30,218 nt of DNA from a virus, in the IMG/VR virus record IMGVR_UViG_3300037141_000189, positions 1 to 30,218 of that record. One strand, 5' to 3'. Shown here in pieces: positions 1 to 6,833 of the stretch. Made by a program: the position numbers and the translations under genes. The first letter of the stretch is position 1, and each line of letters begins with the position of its first letter. The notes under the pieces are model-generated. The model was not told where the DNA came from, did not search any database, and was given only the letters and a program-made list of their open reading frames with translations.

Positions 1-178
1 TTTCCATATATGTTTGAGTGTCATTAGTCCATGTGGGGATAACGCACTTAATTTTATTAGTCGTGGGATCTACGCCAGAAATATGTCCGATAACAGTAAA
101 GACTTTGCTGTTACTTTGCTCCTGGTTGATGTGGAGTCCTAAGTGAAATGTTTCAACCGCTGAGTCGTCAGGAATCAT
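1..178 (-). CDS. Partial virion-type protein, possible spike or baseplate OB domain
   Basis: An open frame starts at an ATG at 176-178 and runs off the left edge, giving the first 59 residues only. It overlaps the end of the upstream gene (stop at 168-170). The segment FTVIGHISGVDPTTNKIKC followed by VIPTW and TYME has the rhythm of the OB-fold N-terminus of phage tail-spike and baseplate proteins (T4 gp5 / Mu gp45 style), in which a vDp..g.vkV.fP.w pattern leads to a tryptophan or proline. This is a pattern match by eye, not a confirmed family. If right, virion genes continue leftward beyond the window. Confidence 0.5.
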   Translation of the reverse strand, partial: MIPDDSAVETFHLGLHINQEQSNSKVFTVIGHISGVDPTTNKIKCVIPTWTNDTQTYME

Positions 179-416
179 CTTCTTCAATCTCCGGCTTACC
201 CACAACATTCTGCATACTCTGTGCTACTTGAATAGGTTGAATCGTGCTTTCTAATAATGCGCGTTCAACTTGTAGTTTCTCCCAGCGGCGTTGCAGCATA
301 TCTTGTTCTAGTTTTAATGTGCGGATTTGTTCTGAGATCTGCTGCATCTCACGCTTCATGGTTTTCGCCATCGGCTGTAGATAGTTGAGTATTTGGGTGC
401 CATCTATGATGCTCAT
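168..416 (-). CDS. Small coiled-coil protein
   Basis: 82 residues. Residues about 15-60 are a charged heptad-like stretch (MKREMQQISEQIRTLKLEQ, then DMLQRRWEKLQVERALLEST), so a long coiled coil is expected. The tail is acidic (EIEEDDS). The gene overlaps both its upstream neighbour (4 bp) and the partial virion-type gene downstream, so all three are probably cotranslated. Family not recognised. A tail or baseplate accessory or chaperone role is possible from position only. Confidence 0.75.
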   Translation of the reverse strand: MSIIDGTQILNYLQPMAKTMKREMQQISEQIRTLKLEQDMLQRRWEKLQVERALLESTIQPIQVAQSMQNVVGKPEIEEDDS

Positions 417-874
417 ATAATCTGCTCACTATAACTTGTTTTAAAAGGAAACGCCACAAAGTGCGATCCGTCTTTATTTCTTCTGAACATAGGCTTAATT
501 TCTCCTGTAACAAGACTAGCATGCCAGGCAGTTAAGTCAATTAAATATCCACCCATGAGTGAATTCTTATCTAAGCTAAACGCATAAAATAAGAAGTCTG
601 GACGAATACGAACATCTAATAACTTCGCATACTCAGAACGCCCGCCACCGCCTGAACTACGGAGCGTAAAGTCTTTATAGCCAGAATATTGCGTCTGTCT
701 AATCCGCACAGCAAAATGTAACGTAGGCATCACTAAATCAATACCACGTTCGGTGTCGGCTTTGAAGTTAGCTTCAACAACAAACTTTTTGCCTAGAACT
801 TTTTTGACTTGATCTAGGTGCTGGTCAGACCATGTGCGGCGCTGGGAGTAACCGGCTTGCGATAAATCAGGCAT
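413..874 (-). CDS. Phage protein with PD-(D/E)XK-like layout
   Basis: 153 residues. The pattern TERGIDLVMPTLHFAVRIRQ, followed by DFTLRSS, GGGGRSEYAKLLD and FLFYAF, resembles a small protein recurrent in proteobacterial phages in which D.....RxR, FTIR and TElaKi motifs appear in that order. The acid plus basic beta-strand layout is reminiscent of PD-(D/E)XK nuclease folds. The usual catalytic lysine position is an arginine here (VRIR), so activity is doubtful. It sits in the leftward run of small genes with a 1-bp gap or small overlaps to its neighbours. Function is not established. Confidence 0.7.
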   Translation of the reverse strand: MPDLSQAGYSQRRTWSDQHLDQVKKVLGKKFVVEANFKADTERGIDLVMPTLHFAVRIRQTQYSGYKDFTLRSSGGGGRSEYAKLLDVRIRPDFLFYAFSLDKNSLMGGYLIDLTAWHASLVTGEIKPMFRRNKDGSHFVAFPFKTSYSEQII

Positions 875-875
875 T

Positions 876-1208
876 CTACAGCTCCATCCACGTAATATTG
901 ACTTTCGGTGCTATAGTCCCTACAGCACCTACCCTCACATATAGACCGCCTTCAGCGTAACCTTCTAAACAAAAACTTCCAGTGAACAGCGACGGCCACT
1001 TGCTAATCACCCGGCCAGTACCATCCATAATGGATAAATGTCCGTTATTCTTCCAGAATGTAGCGCAATAAAACTTAACATGATCCGCTCCCGATAACTT
1101 AAACGTACCGGGACAGGTCGCGTTCCATTCAAAGCGCTTCTTATCGGCTTGAAGGATAATCGTACCGATGGCTGGGGATATGTCTACGTATTCGCAGGGT
1201 TGAATCAT
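876..1208 (-). CDS. Beta-rich protein related to the portal-adjacent protein
   Basis: 110 residues, predicted mostly beta. The second half (HLSIMDGTGRVI, PSLFTGSFCLEG, GGLYVRVGAVG, ending VNITWMEL) can be lined up with the C-terminal half of the gene at 10583-10990 (SITVYDG, PPILGMWMFDG, GMYHGLTLGIEG, LTITWMEA). The lay-out of a DG turn, a GLYV strand and a final tVtW strand is like small phage decoration or fibre-type beta-sandwich proteins, so a virion-associated role is the best guess. The similarity was seen by eye. The gene overlaps its upstream neighbour by 4 bp. Confidence 0.7.
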   Translation of the reverse strand: MIQPCEYVDISPAIGTIILQADKKRFEWNATCPGTFKLSGADHVKFYCATFWKNNGHLSIMDGTGRVISKWPSLFTGSFCLEGYAEGGLYVRVGAVGTIAPKVNITWMEL

Positions 1209-1405
1209 TTAATTCCCGCCTGTTGCTTCCAGTAATCGACAAGGCTTACATCAATCTCATCGCCTTTTTGTACACGACAAGCTAACTCCAGCGCCCTCTC
1301 CATCTTTTCGATGTAGTTGAGTAGAAATAAAACATCGTGTTCGCTAACATCAAGCGCCCCGTATTTTTCATATTGCGCTTTAATCTCTTGTATGTGTGTG
1401 TTCAT
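1205..1405 (-). CDS. Small acidic helical protein
   Basis: 66 residues, predicted almost all helical (KAQYEKYGALDVSEHDVLFL, then LNYIEKMERALELACRVQKG). Overlaps both neighbours by 4 bp, so translation is coupled. Family not recognised, and no catalytic or binding motif is visible. Confidence 0.65.
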   Translation of the reverse strand: MNTHIQEIKAQYEKYGALDVSEHDVLFLLNYIEKMERALELACRVQKGDEIDVSLVDYWKQQAGIK

Positions 1406-1674
1406 TTATTATCCTTATTAATAAATACATGCCACACCAAGAGCCCGTCTCTCATTTGAAAAGTACCTACATAAAACTGATTAACTGACGGGTCGATAGA
1501 GTGTCCGGTGCCGTAAATAGTCAATCTACGCCTCTGTAACGGAGCGTTTTCATCTACCAATGCCCACAAACAAGGGATATCAAATTGCAATGCTACGGCT
1601 AATGGTCTCACTCCTTTAGGAAGATCTAGAATCTGTTGGTCGGTAACGACAAAGGGATATTTGTAGATCTTCAT
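1402..1674 (-). CDS. Hypothetical beta-rich phage protein
   Basis: 90 residues. Starts at an ATG six bases after a strong GGAGG site that lies inside the end of the upstream gene. Visible strands include LAVALQFDIPCLWALVDENA, RRRLTIYGTGHSID and QFYVGTFQMRDGLLVWHVFI. This short beta sheet, together with the small size, is typical of phage accessory proteins that report a measured value against a threshold, but no function is known to me. Confidence 0.7.
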   Translation of the reverse strand: MKIYKYPFVVTDQQILDLPKGVRPLAVALQFDIPCLWALVDENAPLQRRRLTIYGTGHSIDPSVNQFYVGTFQMRDGLLVWHVFINKDNK

Positions 1675-2012
1675 GCCTCACCTCCGAATAATTGCTTGCG
1701 TAATTCTTGTATGCGCTGATTACCTCTATCATCGAACTTCCGTGTGTTGATACATTCAAAAGTATAACGACGCCATGTTTCATCAAGCTCCACCATAAGC
1801 TTATGTTGCTCATACAGCTTGTTTTCGATGATGTCTTTAGTCTCTAAACGCGTGTCTACAGATTCAGCAAGCGTGATAAATGCGTCATGGGATTCGATAG
1901 CGTCTAGCGCTAATCTTTCATCTATTTTTATACTGCAATTACCGTGCAAAGCTAAAGAAGCTTTTAAAGCTTTATTTTCCGCTTCAATTAATTCCTGGCT
2001 AATCTTTTTCAT
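1671..2012 (-). CDS. Hypothetical helical protein
   Basis: 113 residues, strongly helical and charged (ISQELIEAENKALKASLALH at the start and RIQELRKQLFGG at the end). A possible coiled coil at 5-20. One-base overlap with the upstream gene and a 4-bp overlap downstream. Ribosome site AAAGG upstream of the ATG. No family recognised. Confidence 0.65.
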   Translation of the reverse strand: MKKISQELIEAENKALKASLALHGNCSIKIDERLALDAIESHDAFITLAESVDTRLETKDIIENKLYEQHKLMVELDETWRRYTFECINTRKFDDRGNQRIQELRKQLFGGEA

Positions 2013-2209
2013 TACTTACCTTTAAACAACAAATCCGCAACAGTCTTATACAGATGACTAGTATTTACTAGTGTTAATCGCAAAGCGTCCATCATAGCTA
2101 TTCTATTAGCCGATGTTTCTTGTAAGTCAATAATATCACTGAAGAAATCGATGATTGCTTCGTTAAACCGGGAGAAGATTTTTTCTAACTGCTGGTGTTT
2201 GTTATTCAT
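2012..2209 (-). CDS. Small hypothetical helical protein
   Basis: 65 residues, predicted all-helical (LEKIFSRFNEAIIDFFSDII). The start overlaps the end of the upstream gene by 8 bp. No motif recognised. Kept because it fits the unbroken chain of overlapping leftward genes. Confidence 0.6.
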   Translation of the reverse strand: MNNKHQQLEKIFSRFNEAIIDFFSDIIDLQETSANRIAMMDALRLTLVNTSHLYKTVADLLFKGK

Positions 2210-2519
2210 GATCCACTTGTTTCGTAAATCTTACTTGCACGAACGAATCACCAATCTTAATGTCCATCAGACCTTGAGCGATTAATGTATTCTGAAATTC
2301 TTTCTTATGTGCTTCACCGGCTTTGGTCCAACAAACAGATGATTTACCGGGATAACAAGTGACATTGTATTCTGGCGTTTCTATCTTGTCACCGGCATTC
2401 ATATCTATTAGTAATTCTTTAGCAACTTGTTTAGCTTCGACTTCTAGTTGGCTGATTTGATGCTTGAGTAGCGCGTATTTCGCAGCTAGAGCATCTAGAC
2501 TTGTGGATTTAGTGATCAT
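2202..2519 (-). CDS. Phage small protein of the nuclease-associated type
   Basis: 105 residues. An N-terminal helix pair (LDALAAKYALLKHQISQLEV, EAKQVAKELL) precedes a short beta part (GDKIETPEYNVTCYPGKSS, then a KEFQNTLIAQGL helix and SFVQVRF strand). The order of elements resembles small phage proteins often found next to YqaJ or RecT genes, but neither lies beside it here. Family assignment is tentative and the function is unknown. Confidence 0.65.
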   Translation of the reverse strand: MITKSTSLDALAAKYALLKHQISQLEVEAKQVAKELLIDMNAGDKIETPEYNVTCYPGKSSVCWTKAGEAHKKEFQNTLIAQGLMDIKIGDSFVQVRFTKQVDHE

Positions 2520-2524
2520 AATAA

Positions 2525-2755
2525 TTAACCTCCCCCGTATGGGTGTGATGAACCAAAATAGTAACTTAATTCGGGATCTCCTAATCTAGCTTTTAATTTA
2601 TTGAATGCTACCTTAGCTGCCCATAATTCACTGACATAATTATTTGGTTCTGGTATCTCTATAAATTCCGATTCACCCTCTTGTAGATTTTCGCCTAGTA
2701 AGGCAAATCCGCAATTACCATCAATTCCTAACTGCGCCCTTGGTTTAAAACTCAT
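2525..2755 (-). CDS. Small hypothetical protein
   Basis: 76 residues. Begins MSFKPRAQLGIDGNCGFALL and ends in a glycine-rich SSHPYGGG tail. The ATG follows a GAGGT site. It is the first gene after the 73-bp gap behind the S53 peptidase gene on the same strand, and it could be expressed from a promoter in that gap. No recognised family. Confidence 0.6.
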   Translation of the reverse strand: MSFKPRAQLGIDGNCGFALLGENLQEGESEFIEIPEPNNYVSELWAAKVAFNKLKARLGDPELSYYFGSSHPYGGG

Positions 2756-2828
2756 ATTGCGTACCTCATTTAGATACTACTAATATCCCATGAACTGAAT
2801 ATAATATGCTATCTATTTAATCTGAGCG

Positions 2829-4247
2829 TTACAAAAATTTACCTACGGGCTGCTTTAAGAAATTCCATACTTTCTGTAATGGTGTAGCAGTGCGATTCTG
2901 TAATACTTTCAGTAATTTAGTACCATCAGGCACACCTAGTCCGGTGCAGCAGTCATAGCCTTTCATAGCATCGAAGCCATTATTATTACCGCTGGTAACA
3001 TCAAAGAAAATTTCAGGGTGTTGATATAGCACTGGTAGAAGCGGAGGCACAGGTAAATAGCTAGACAGTACGGCGGTGAGTGCAGCCATGAGTGGTGCTA
3101 CGGCAGATGTACCACCAATAGCCATATCAGTTCCATCAATATTAACGATATAACCAGAATTGGGATCGGCGTTACCAGCAATGTCCGGCACTTTGCGCCC
3201 AGTATCAGAAATACCACCACCAGTTGCTCCATCACTATTCCACACAACTTCAGAGCGTCTAGTTCCATCAGGGTTTAAGATAAGCCTAGTACCACCACAG
3301 GCAATCGCGAAGCGACTAGATGCCGGATAGTCCACGTGATGTCCATCTAAGCCATCGCCTGCACCGTTATCACCAGCAGCTGCAAAGAAATTAATACCCT
3401 TGCTGACACATAGTTGAATTGCTGTATCCATAGCAGCTCTAGCATTTGGGTCCCAGTCACATTCCGGCATACCCCAGCTAATTGAAATTGCATCCGGCTT
3501 GAAGAAATACGTGCTCATACTACCAATAGCATCAATAAAACCATTAGTAGTATTGGGTGCAAATATAACAAGAATCTTGCAGCCAGGAGCAACAGCAGCT
3601 ACTACATCTATATCTAAACTAACTTCACCATCAGCACCATCCACACCATCAGGAATGTTAGAACCATCAGCTATGTTATGGAAGTATAGTCTAGGGGAGA
3701 CAATGCCTAAATCTTTACAGTATTTCATAATATGCTGAGAACTAAAGCCACCACCTAATTCTATAATGGCAATTACTTTATCCTTAATATCAGCTGTAGG
3801 TTTCGGGAAGTTGTAGGCTTTGGCAACTTGCATAGGAGTCAGGGGCTTCGGTCCAGAATTAGTAGCCGCAATAAACTCTCTAGCGGAAACTTGCTTACCA
3901 TCAATGGCATACAATGTTATTCCCCCATCGTCAGGGATTGTTAGACCGGATTCTATCAAAGCGGTAACGGGAGTTTGTTGGTGGCTTGGCCTTTTATACT
4001 GTCCAGCGCCATGAGCGTCAGATAGAATGCAGGCGATATCATCACCGAATTGTCTTTTAAGATGCGTAATGATGCCTGGGTTAGTTGCTTCAAATTTGAT
4101 TACATGCTTTTCGGGGAAAAATGCAGTTACTAGCTGGTTCTGGCGCAAGTATTTCACTACTTTAAGATGTTGTAAGATGACGTTCGCAGAAAAGGGTGCA
4201 TAGCCCGATGGGACCGAATGAGGCTTTAAATATATAGAATAACGCAT
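2829..4247 (-). CDS. S53 family (sedolisin/kumamolisin-like) serine-carboxyl peptidase
   Basis: 472 residues. Residues 1-135 look like an S53 pro-domain, including the typical PMQVAKAYNFP at the pro/catalytic junction (138-148). Catalytic Glu208 and Asp212 lie in GEVSLDID, the oxyanion Asp293 in AAGDNGAGD, and nucleophile Ser381 in GGTSAVAPL. Asp416-Val417 and GYDCCTGLG (430-438) match the C-terminal calcium site. All key residues are present, so an active acidic endopeptidase is expected. No signal peptide is visible, and the pro-domain is shorter than the roughly 180-190 residues usual in the family. A good AGGAG site lies seven bases before the ATG. It is divergently paired with the deacetylase gene. 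S53 peptidases are rarely seen in phage. The assignment rests on motifs read directly from the sequence. Confidence 0.93.
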   Translation of the reverse strand: MRYSIYLKPHSVPSGYAPFSANVILQHLKVVKYLRQNQLVTAFFPEKHVIKFEATNPGIITHLKRQFGDDIACILSDAHGAGQYKRPSHQQTPVTALIESGLTIPDDGGITLYAIDGKQVSAREFIAATNSGPKPLTPMQVAKAYNFPKPTADIKDKVIAIIELGGGFSSQHIMKYCKDLGIVSPRLYFHNIADGSNIPDGVDGADGEVSLDIDVVAAVAPGCKILVIFAPNTTNGFIDAIGSMSTYFFKPDAISISWGMPECDWDPNARAAMDTAIQLCVSKGINFFAAAGDNGAGDGLDGHHVDYPASSRFAIACGGTRLILNPDGTRRSEVVWNSDGATGGGISDTGRKVPDIAGNADPNSGYIVNIDGTDMAIGGTSAVAPLMAALTAVLSSYLPVPPLLPVLYQHPEIFFDVTSGNNNGFDAMKGYDCCTGLGVPDGTKLLKVLQNRTATPLQKVWNFLKQPVGKFL

Positions 4248-4318
4248 GTATCACTCCTAAACCAACAGATTTAATGTTAGCAGAAATAATCCGGGTGAAG
4301 GGTGAGGATATTCTAATA

Positions 4319-4332
4319 TTCTCACATGAGAA
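4319..4332. promoter_or_regulatory. Dyad TTCTCA-CA-TGAGAA, candidate operator
   Basis: Perfect 6-bp arms with a 2-bp centre, 72 bp before the peptidase start codon and about 150 bp before the deacetylase start. The size and symmetry suit a dimeric repressor site. No matching repressor gene is evident in the window. Confidence 0.4.
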
Positions 4333-4350
4333 TAAGTGCTAATGTAGGAA

Positions 4351-4400
4351 TATGTTAGGTTGTAATAATAGAAGGTGCATATGAAATTATGTTAGGTTGT
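4351..4400 (+). repeat. 13-bp direct repeat TATGTTAGGTTGT, two copies
   Basis: The identical 13-mer occurs at 4351-4363 and 4388-4400, with a 37-bp period (about 3.5 helical turns). It lies between the divergent peptidase and deacetylase genes, upstream of the deacetylase start. It could be an activator or repressor site, or part of a duplicated promoter. Confidence 0.5.
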
Positions 4401-4480
4401 TTACTAGCCATAATATACATCACCGGATTCGCGTATTTTTTAATGCGGCTTATCTTACTATTTTTAGAGGGGTTACCGGA

Positions 4481-5302
4481 ATGAAGTTGAAGATCTTTGG
4501 CGACACCACCCCGATAGATTGGACTGCTATGGGTATAAAAATGCCGTTTGCACCTATGCATGATTTAGCGCAGTTGTATGAGTTAACACCACAGTATGAA
4601 AAAAACTTGGGTATGTTGATGACACTACAGCCGCAAGACATAGATAGGACATTTGAGACGCGCACTATAACCGCTCAGCAAGGCTGGGATTTAGCGCAAC
4701 GGATATCATATCGCGCTAAAAACACAATAGCCGCCCTGGACCAATGCACCCCCGACACAATCTGCATTAACCTAGGCGGCGGCTATCACCACGCTGGAAA
4801 GTATCCCGACACAGGGTATGCATATAGTCTGATTAACGATATTATTTGGGCGGTGGATTATCAGTTAGCACAGGATAAAAACATAGGGGTTTTAGATTTA
4901 GATTTTCACTTTGGTGGAGGAACGTTTGATTACTACCGAAATCACCCACAAGTATATGTGGTTGATCAGCATAATATCAAGCAAGGTATCTTGCATCAAC
5001 ATGAGATTGCGGAAAATAGTATACGTATTACAAATACTATTGAACAAACTGTCGTATCATCTGTCTACATACGCCGTAAAGATAAGCAGATTATTAATAT
5101 CGGAACAGATATTTGGAAAGGTGATGCTTTATTTGGTAAATATACTCATCGCGACGCAGAGAACGTATTAGAGTTTTGGATATCTGCAATTATGCAAGGT
5201 ATAGAGCAAGGGATACCAACAGCAATAACAATGGGCGGTGGCTATGGCCCTTATGGGCTAAAACTCTATGAGAGCCTTATTTCTTGGCTCTGCTGGTTAT
5301 AA
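4481..5302 (+). CDS. Histone-deacetylase-like Zn amidohydrolase (arginase/deacetylase fold)
   Basis: 273 residues from the ATG at 4481, chosen because it follows a GAGGGG ribosome site. An in-frame ATG at 4397 would add 28 poor residues. Class I/IV HDAC landmarks are all present: the His pair H103-H104 in GGGYHHAG, the charge-relay Asp139, zinc ligands D141 and H143 in VLDLDFHFGGG, zinc ligand D210 in GTDIWKGD, and catalytic Tyr255 in MGGGYG. GTDIWKGDALFG and the final GGGY are closest to class IV (HDAC11) style. It should hydrolyse an acetyl-amide on a protein, polyamine or small molecule; the substrate cannot be read. It is compact compared with 340-380 residues for most relatives. It lies between two hydrolases, S53 (divergent) and the proteasome-like gene (convergent). 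Confidence 0.9.
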   Translation: MKLKIFGDTTPIDWTAMGIKMPFAPMHDLAQLYELTPQYEKNLGMLMTLQPQDIDRTFETRTITAQQGWDLAQRISYRAKNTIAALDQCTPDTICINLGGGYHHAGKYPDTGYAYSLINDIIWAVDYQLAQDKNIGVLDLDFHFGGGTFDYYRNHPQVYVVDQHNIKQGILHQHEIAENSIRITNTIEQTVVSSVYIRRKDKQIINIGTDIWKGDALFGKYTHRDAENVLEFWISAIMQGIEQGIPTAITMGGGYGPYGLKLYESLISWLCWL

Positions 5303-5323
5303 TCCTATCAAAAACCAGTTCAA

Positions 5324-5343
5324 TAATCGGAATATTCCGATTA
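5324..5343. terminator. 20-bp perfect palindrome between convergent genes
   Basis: TAATCGGAAT followed by ATTCCGATTA lies between the convergent deacetylase and Ntn-hydrolase genes and includes the stop codon of the latter (5341-5343). It could form a hairpin and act as a bidirectional terminator, although there is no clean T-tract. A protein-binding site is the alternative. Confidence 0.4.
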
Positions 5344-5919
5344 CTTCTTCGGCGTTATTGTCCCAGGCATAACCAATTCTGGCATCCTTACATCTATATC
5401 AATAAGTTTATGTGTAGCATCAGGTGCTACGATAGATTTTATTGCGCCGCCAGTGAAAATATCATGATCGCGGGAATATTCAAGAGCTTGAACGGCTGTT
5501 TTACCAGCTAAAACCGCGCCTAATGCAATGTCACCACCAGTACCCATTGCGAAAGGTGGTTCGATTGAAGATATAGTTTGAAGATCTCCGCCGTAAAATA
5601 AGGCGATTCCACTGTCATAAACGACTAAAATGTACACAAGATCATCTTCATCTTTAGGTTGTCCCAGCTCTAGACTGGATAATGGATCGGCGTTTTCTAG
5701 AAAATATTGAATTACTAAATGAGCTTTTAAAGCATTACCTGCTACAGCAACCGATGCATGTCTAACATCTGATCGGGCGATTTTTCGGGCTGAAAGTGTT
5801 TTATGGTGTCCCATGCTGCTTTGGCTGTCTGCTGCAAGTATGTGTCCATCCCAACAAACCGTAGTGGCCAGACATGGACTAGCTATAAGTAACGCCGCTA
5901 ACAAAGACAATAGACGCAT
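5341..5919 (-). CDS. Exported proteasome-beta/HslV-like Ntn hydrolase
   Basis: 192 residues. Residues 1-18 form a Sec signal peptide (MRLLSLLAALLIASPCLA) with a cleavage site after CLA. The mature chain would begin TTVCWDGHILAAD, matching the TT(I/V) start of proteasome beta and HslV, where Thr1 is the nucleophile. Asp13 and Lys28 (mature numbering) fit the catalytic Asp17/Lys33 pair, and AMGTGGDIALGAVLAG matches the conserved GSGG/ALGA helix (Thr replaces Ser). The mature length of 174 equals that of HslV (about 175). Phage relatives I know start MTT and rely on Met removal; here there is no internal Met before Thr19. A lipobox is excluded because proline precedes the cysteine. GAGGG ribosome site six bases before the ATG. 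No partner ATPase or HslU gene is in the window. The peptidase role is inferred. Confidence 0.82.
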   Translation of the reverse strand: MRLLSLLAALLIASPCLATTVCWDGHILAADSQSSMGHHKTLSARKIARSDVRHASVAVAGNALKAHLVIQYFLENADPLSSLELGQPKDEDDLVYILVVYDSGIALFYGGDLQTISSIEPPFAMGTGGDIALGAVLAGKTAVQALEYSRDHDIFTGGAIKSIVAPDATHKLIDIDVRMPELVMPGTITPKK

Positions 5920-5942
5920 AGAGATCCCTCTGAAGAATTAAC

Positions 5943-6833
5943 TTATTGTAACACACCTTGTTTCAGCTTCTTTAAAGAATTGAGAATCTGAATGAACGTA
6001 TGTTCACCTGAATTACGATGGCAAAACATGACATTGGCTGCGGGGTTGAGAGATAAATTACTACATTGCGTATCGAAGCCTAGTTCATGGCACACAGGGC
6101 ACAACCCCTCTAATTCGCCATTCTGAGTGTCTTTAAACGGCCAATCGTCAGGAAAATTGGATAGTAATTCGCCTTCAGGGCGCGCGGTAGCTACACGGCG
6201 CTTAGGTTTAGCCGGTAAGTGAGGTAATGTTGCACATACTGACAAGACATGCTCAGCCGAATTAAGCGGCTGGCTTAAGAACCAGAATAACTGGGTAGTT
6301 ATGTCTTTACTGGGGCAGGCATCAAATAGACCCCAGTTCTTAGCACTAGGCTTCTGGTTTACACCAAGTGGTAATCTTACCAAGTTTCCAGGCTTCAGGG
6401 GATTTACAAGTTCGGATTGGACTGGATAAACTTCGCAGTGTGCCTCTGAGCAAAATCTAGCATAGCAGGCAAGGTTGTAAGCGTCTGCGCTTCTGATGGG
6501 TGATTCAATAAATACCCATATATGTCCGGAGCGACCTTGCCGCATAGACTCACGGAGGCTACTAATTCCACGGCTATCCAGCCACAAGCGCAGCCTATCC
6601 ACAGCATCTTCTTGTTCTTCGTCAAAATCCCAACAAATCCATTTGCAAGTATTTTCAGCGCTGGTTGTATAAACTCCTAATGTAGTAATCCCTAGGAAAT
6701 GATTCTCTAATAGCGCATCGGTAATCGGCTCATAAACAGCCATGTAACCATGTCTAGTGGGCGTTGCCCATTGTTCAGCATGTACATCAGGGCGATTGCA
6801 GAGGCGATTTAGGTAGCGGTGGGCTGGATTCAT
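5943..6833 (-). CDS. Archaeo-eukaryotic primase (AEP), TOTE type, with C-terminal zinc motif
   Basis: 296 residues. The primase core has the metal-binding Asp69 and Asp71 in ICWDFDEE, GRSGHIWVFIE (100-110) and CEVYPVQSEL (133-142), then GNLVRLPLGVNQK (149-161). This series is characteristic of AEP primases of the TOTE conflict-system clade. C245, C248, C271 and H272 (or H278) form a CHC2-like zinc knuckle. It should make primers for phage DNA replication. Unlike TOTE proteins it is not fused to a helicase; the SF2 and D5 helicases of this phage are separate genes. AAGGA ribosome site five bases before the ATG. Its start lies inside the 3' end of the next gene upstream (47-bp overlap). Confidence 0.85.
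   Translation of the reverse strand: MNPAHRYLNRLCNRPDVHAEQWATPTRHGYMAVYEPITDALLENHFLGITTLGVYTTSAENTCKWICWDFDEEQEDAVDRLRLWLDSRGISSLRESMRQGRSGHIWVFIESPIRSADAYNLACYARFCSEAHCEVYPVQSELVNPLKPGNLVRLPLGVNQKPSAKNWGLFDACPSKDITTQLFWFLSQPLNSAEHVLSVCATLPHLPAKPKRRVATARPEGELLSNFPDDWPFKDTQNGELEGLCPVCHELGFDTQCSNLSLNPAANVMFCHRNSGEHTFIQILNSLKKLKQGVLQ

Larger units (their letters stand above)
4248..4480. promoter_or_regulatory. Divergent control region between S53 peptidase and deacetylase genes
   Basis: 233 bp separate the two divergent starts, one of the longest gene-free gaps in the left half. It holds a 14-bp dyad (4319-4332) and a 13-bp direct repeat (4351-4363 and 4388-4400), listed separately. The deacetylase ribosome site GAGGGG (4467-4472) is just before its ATG. 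No consensus -35/-10 pair could be fixed with confidence. Confidence 0.5.

Noticed and set aside
4397-4480. 28-residue extension of the deacetylase
   Set aside because: No ribosome site, overlaps the direct repeat, and the ATG at 4481 has GAGGGG upstream.
4911-5171. Overlapping + strand frame inside the deacetylase gene
   Set aside because: Shadow frame; the deacetylase frame carries all catalytic motifs.
5866-5919. Lipoprotein signal for the proteasome-like protein
   Set aside because: The residue before the only cysteine is proline, which a lipobox does not allow; a signal peptidase I site after CLA fits instead.
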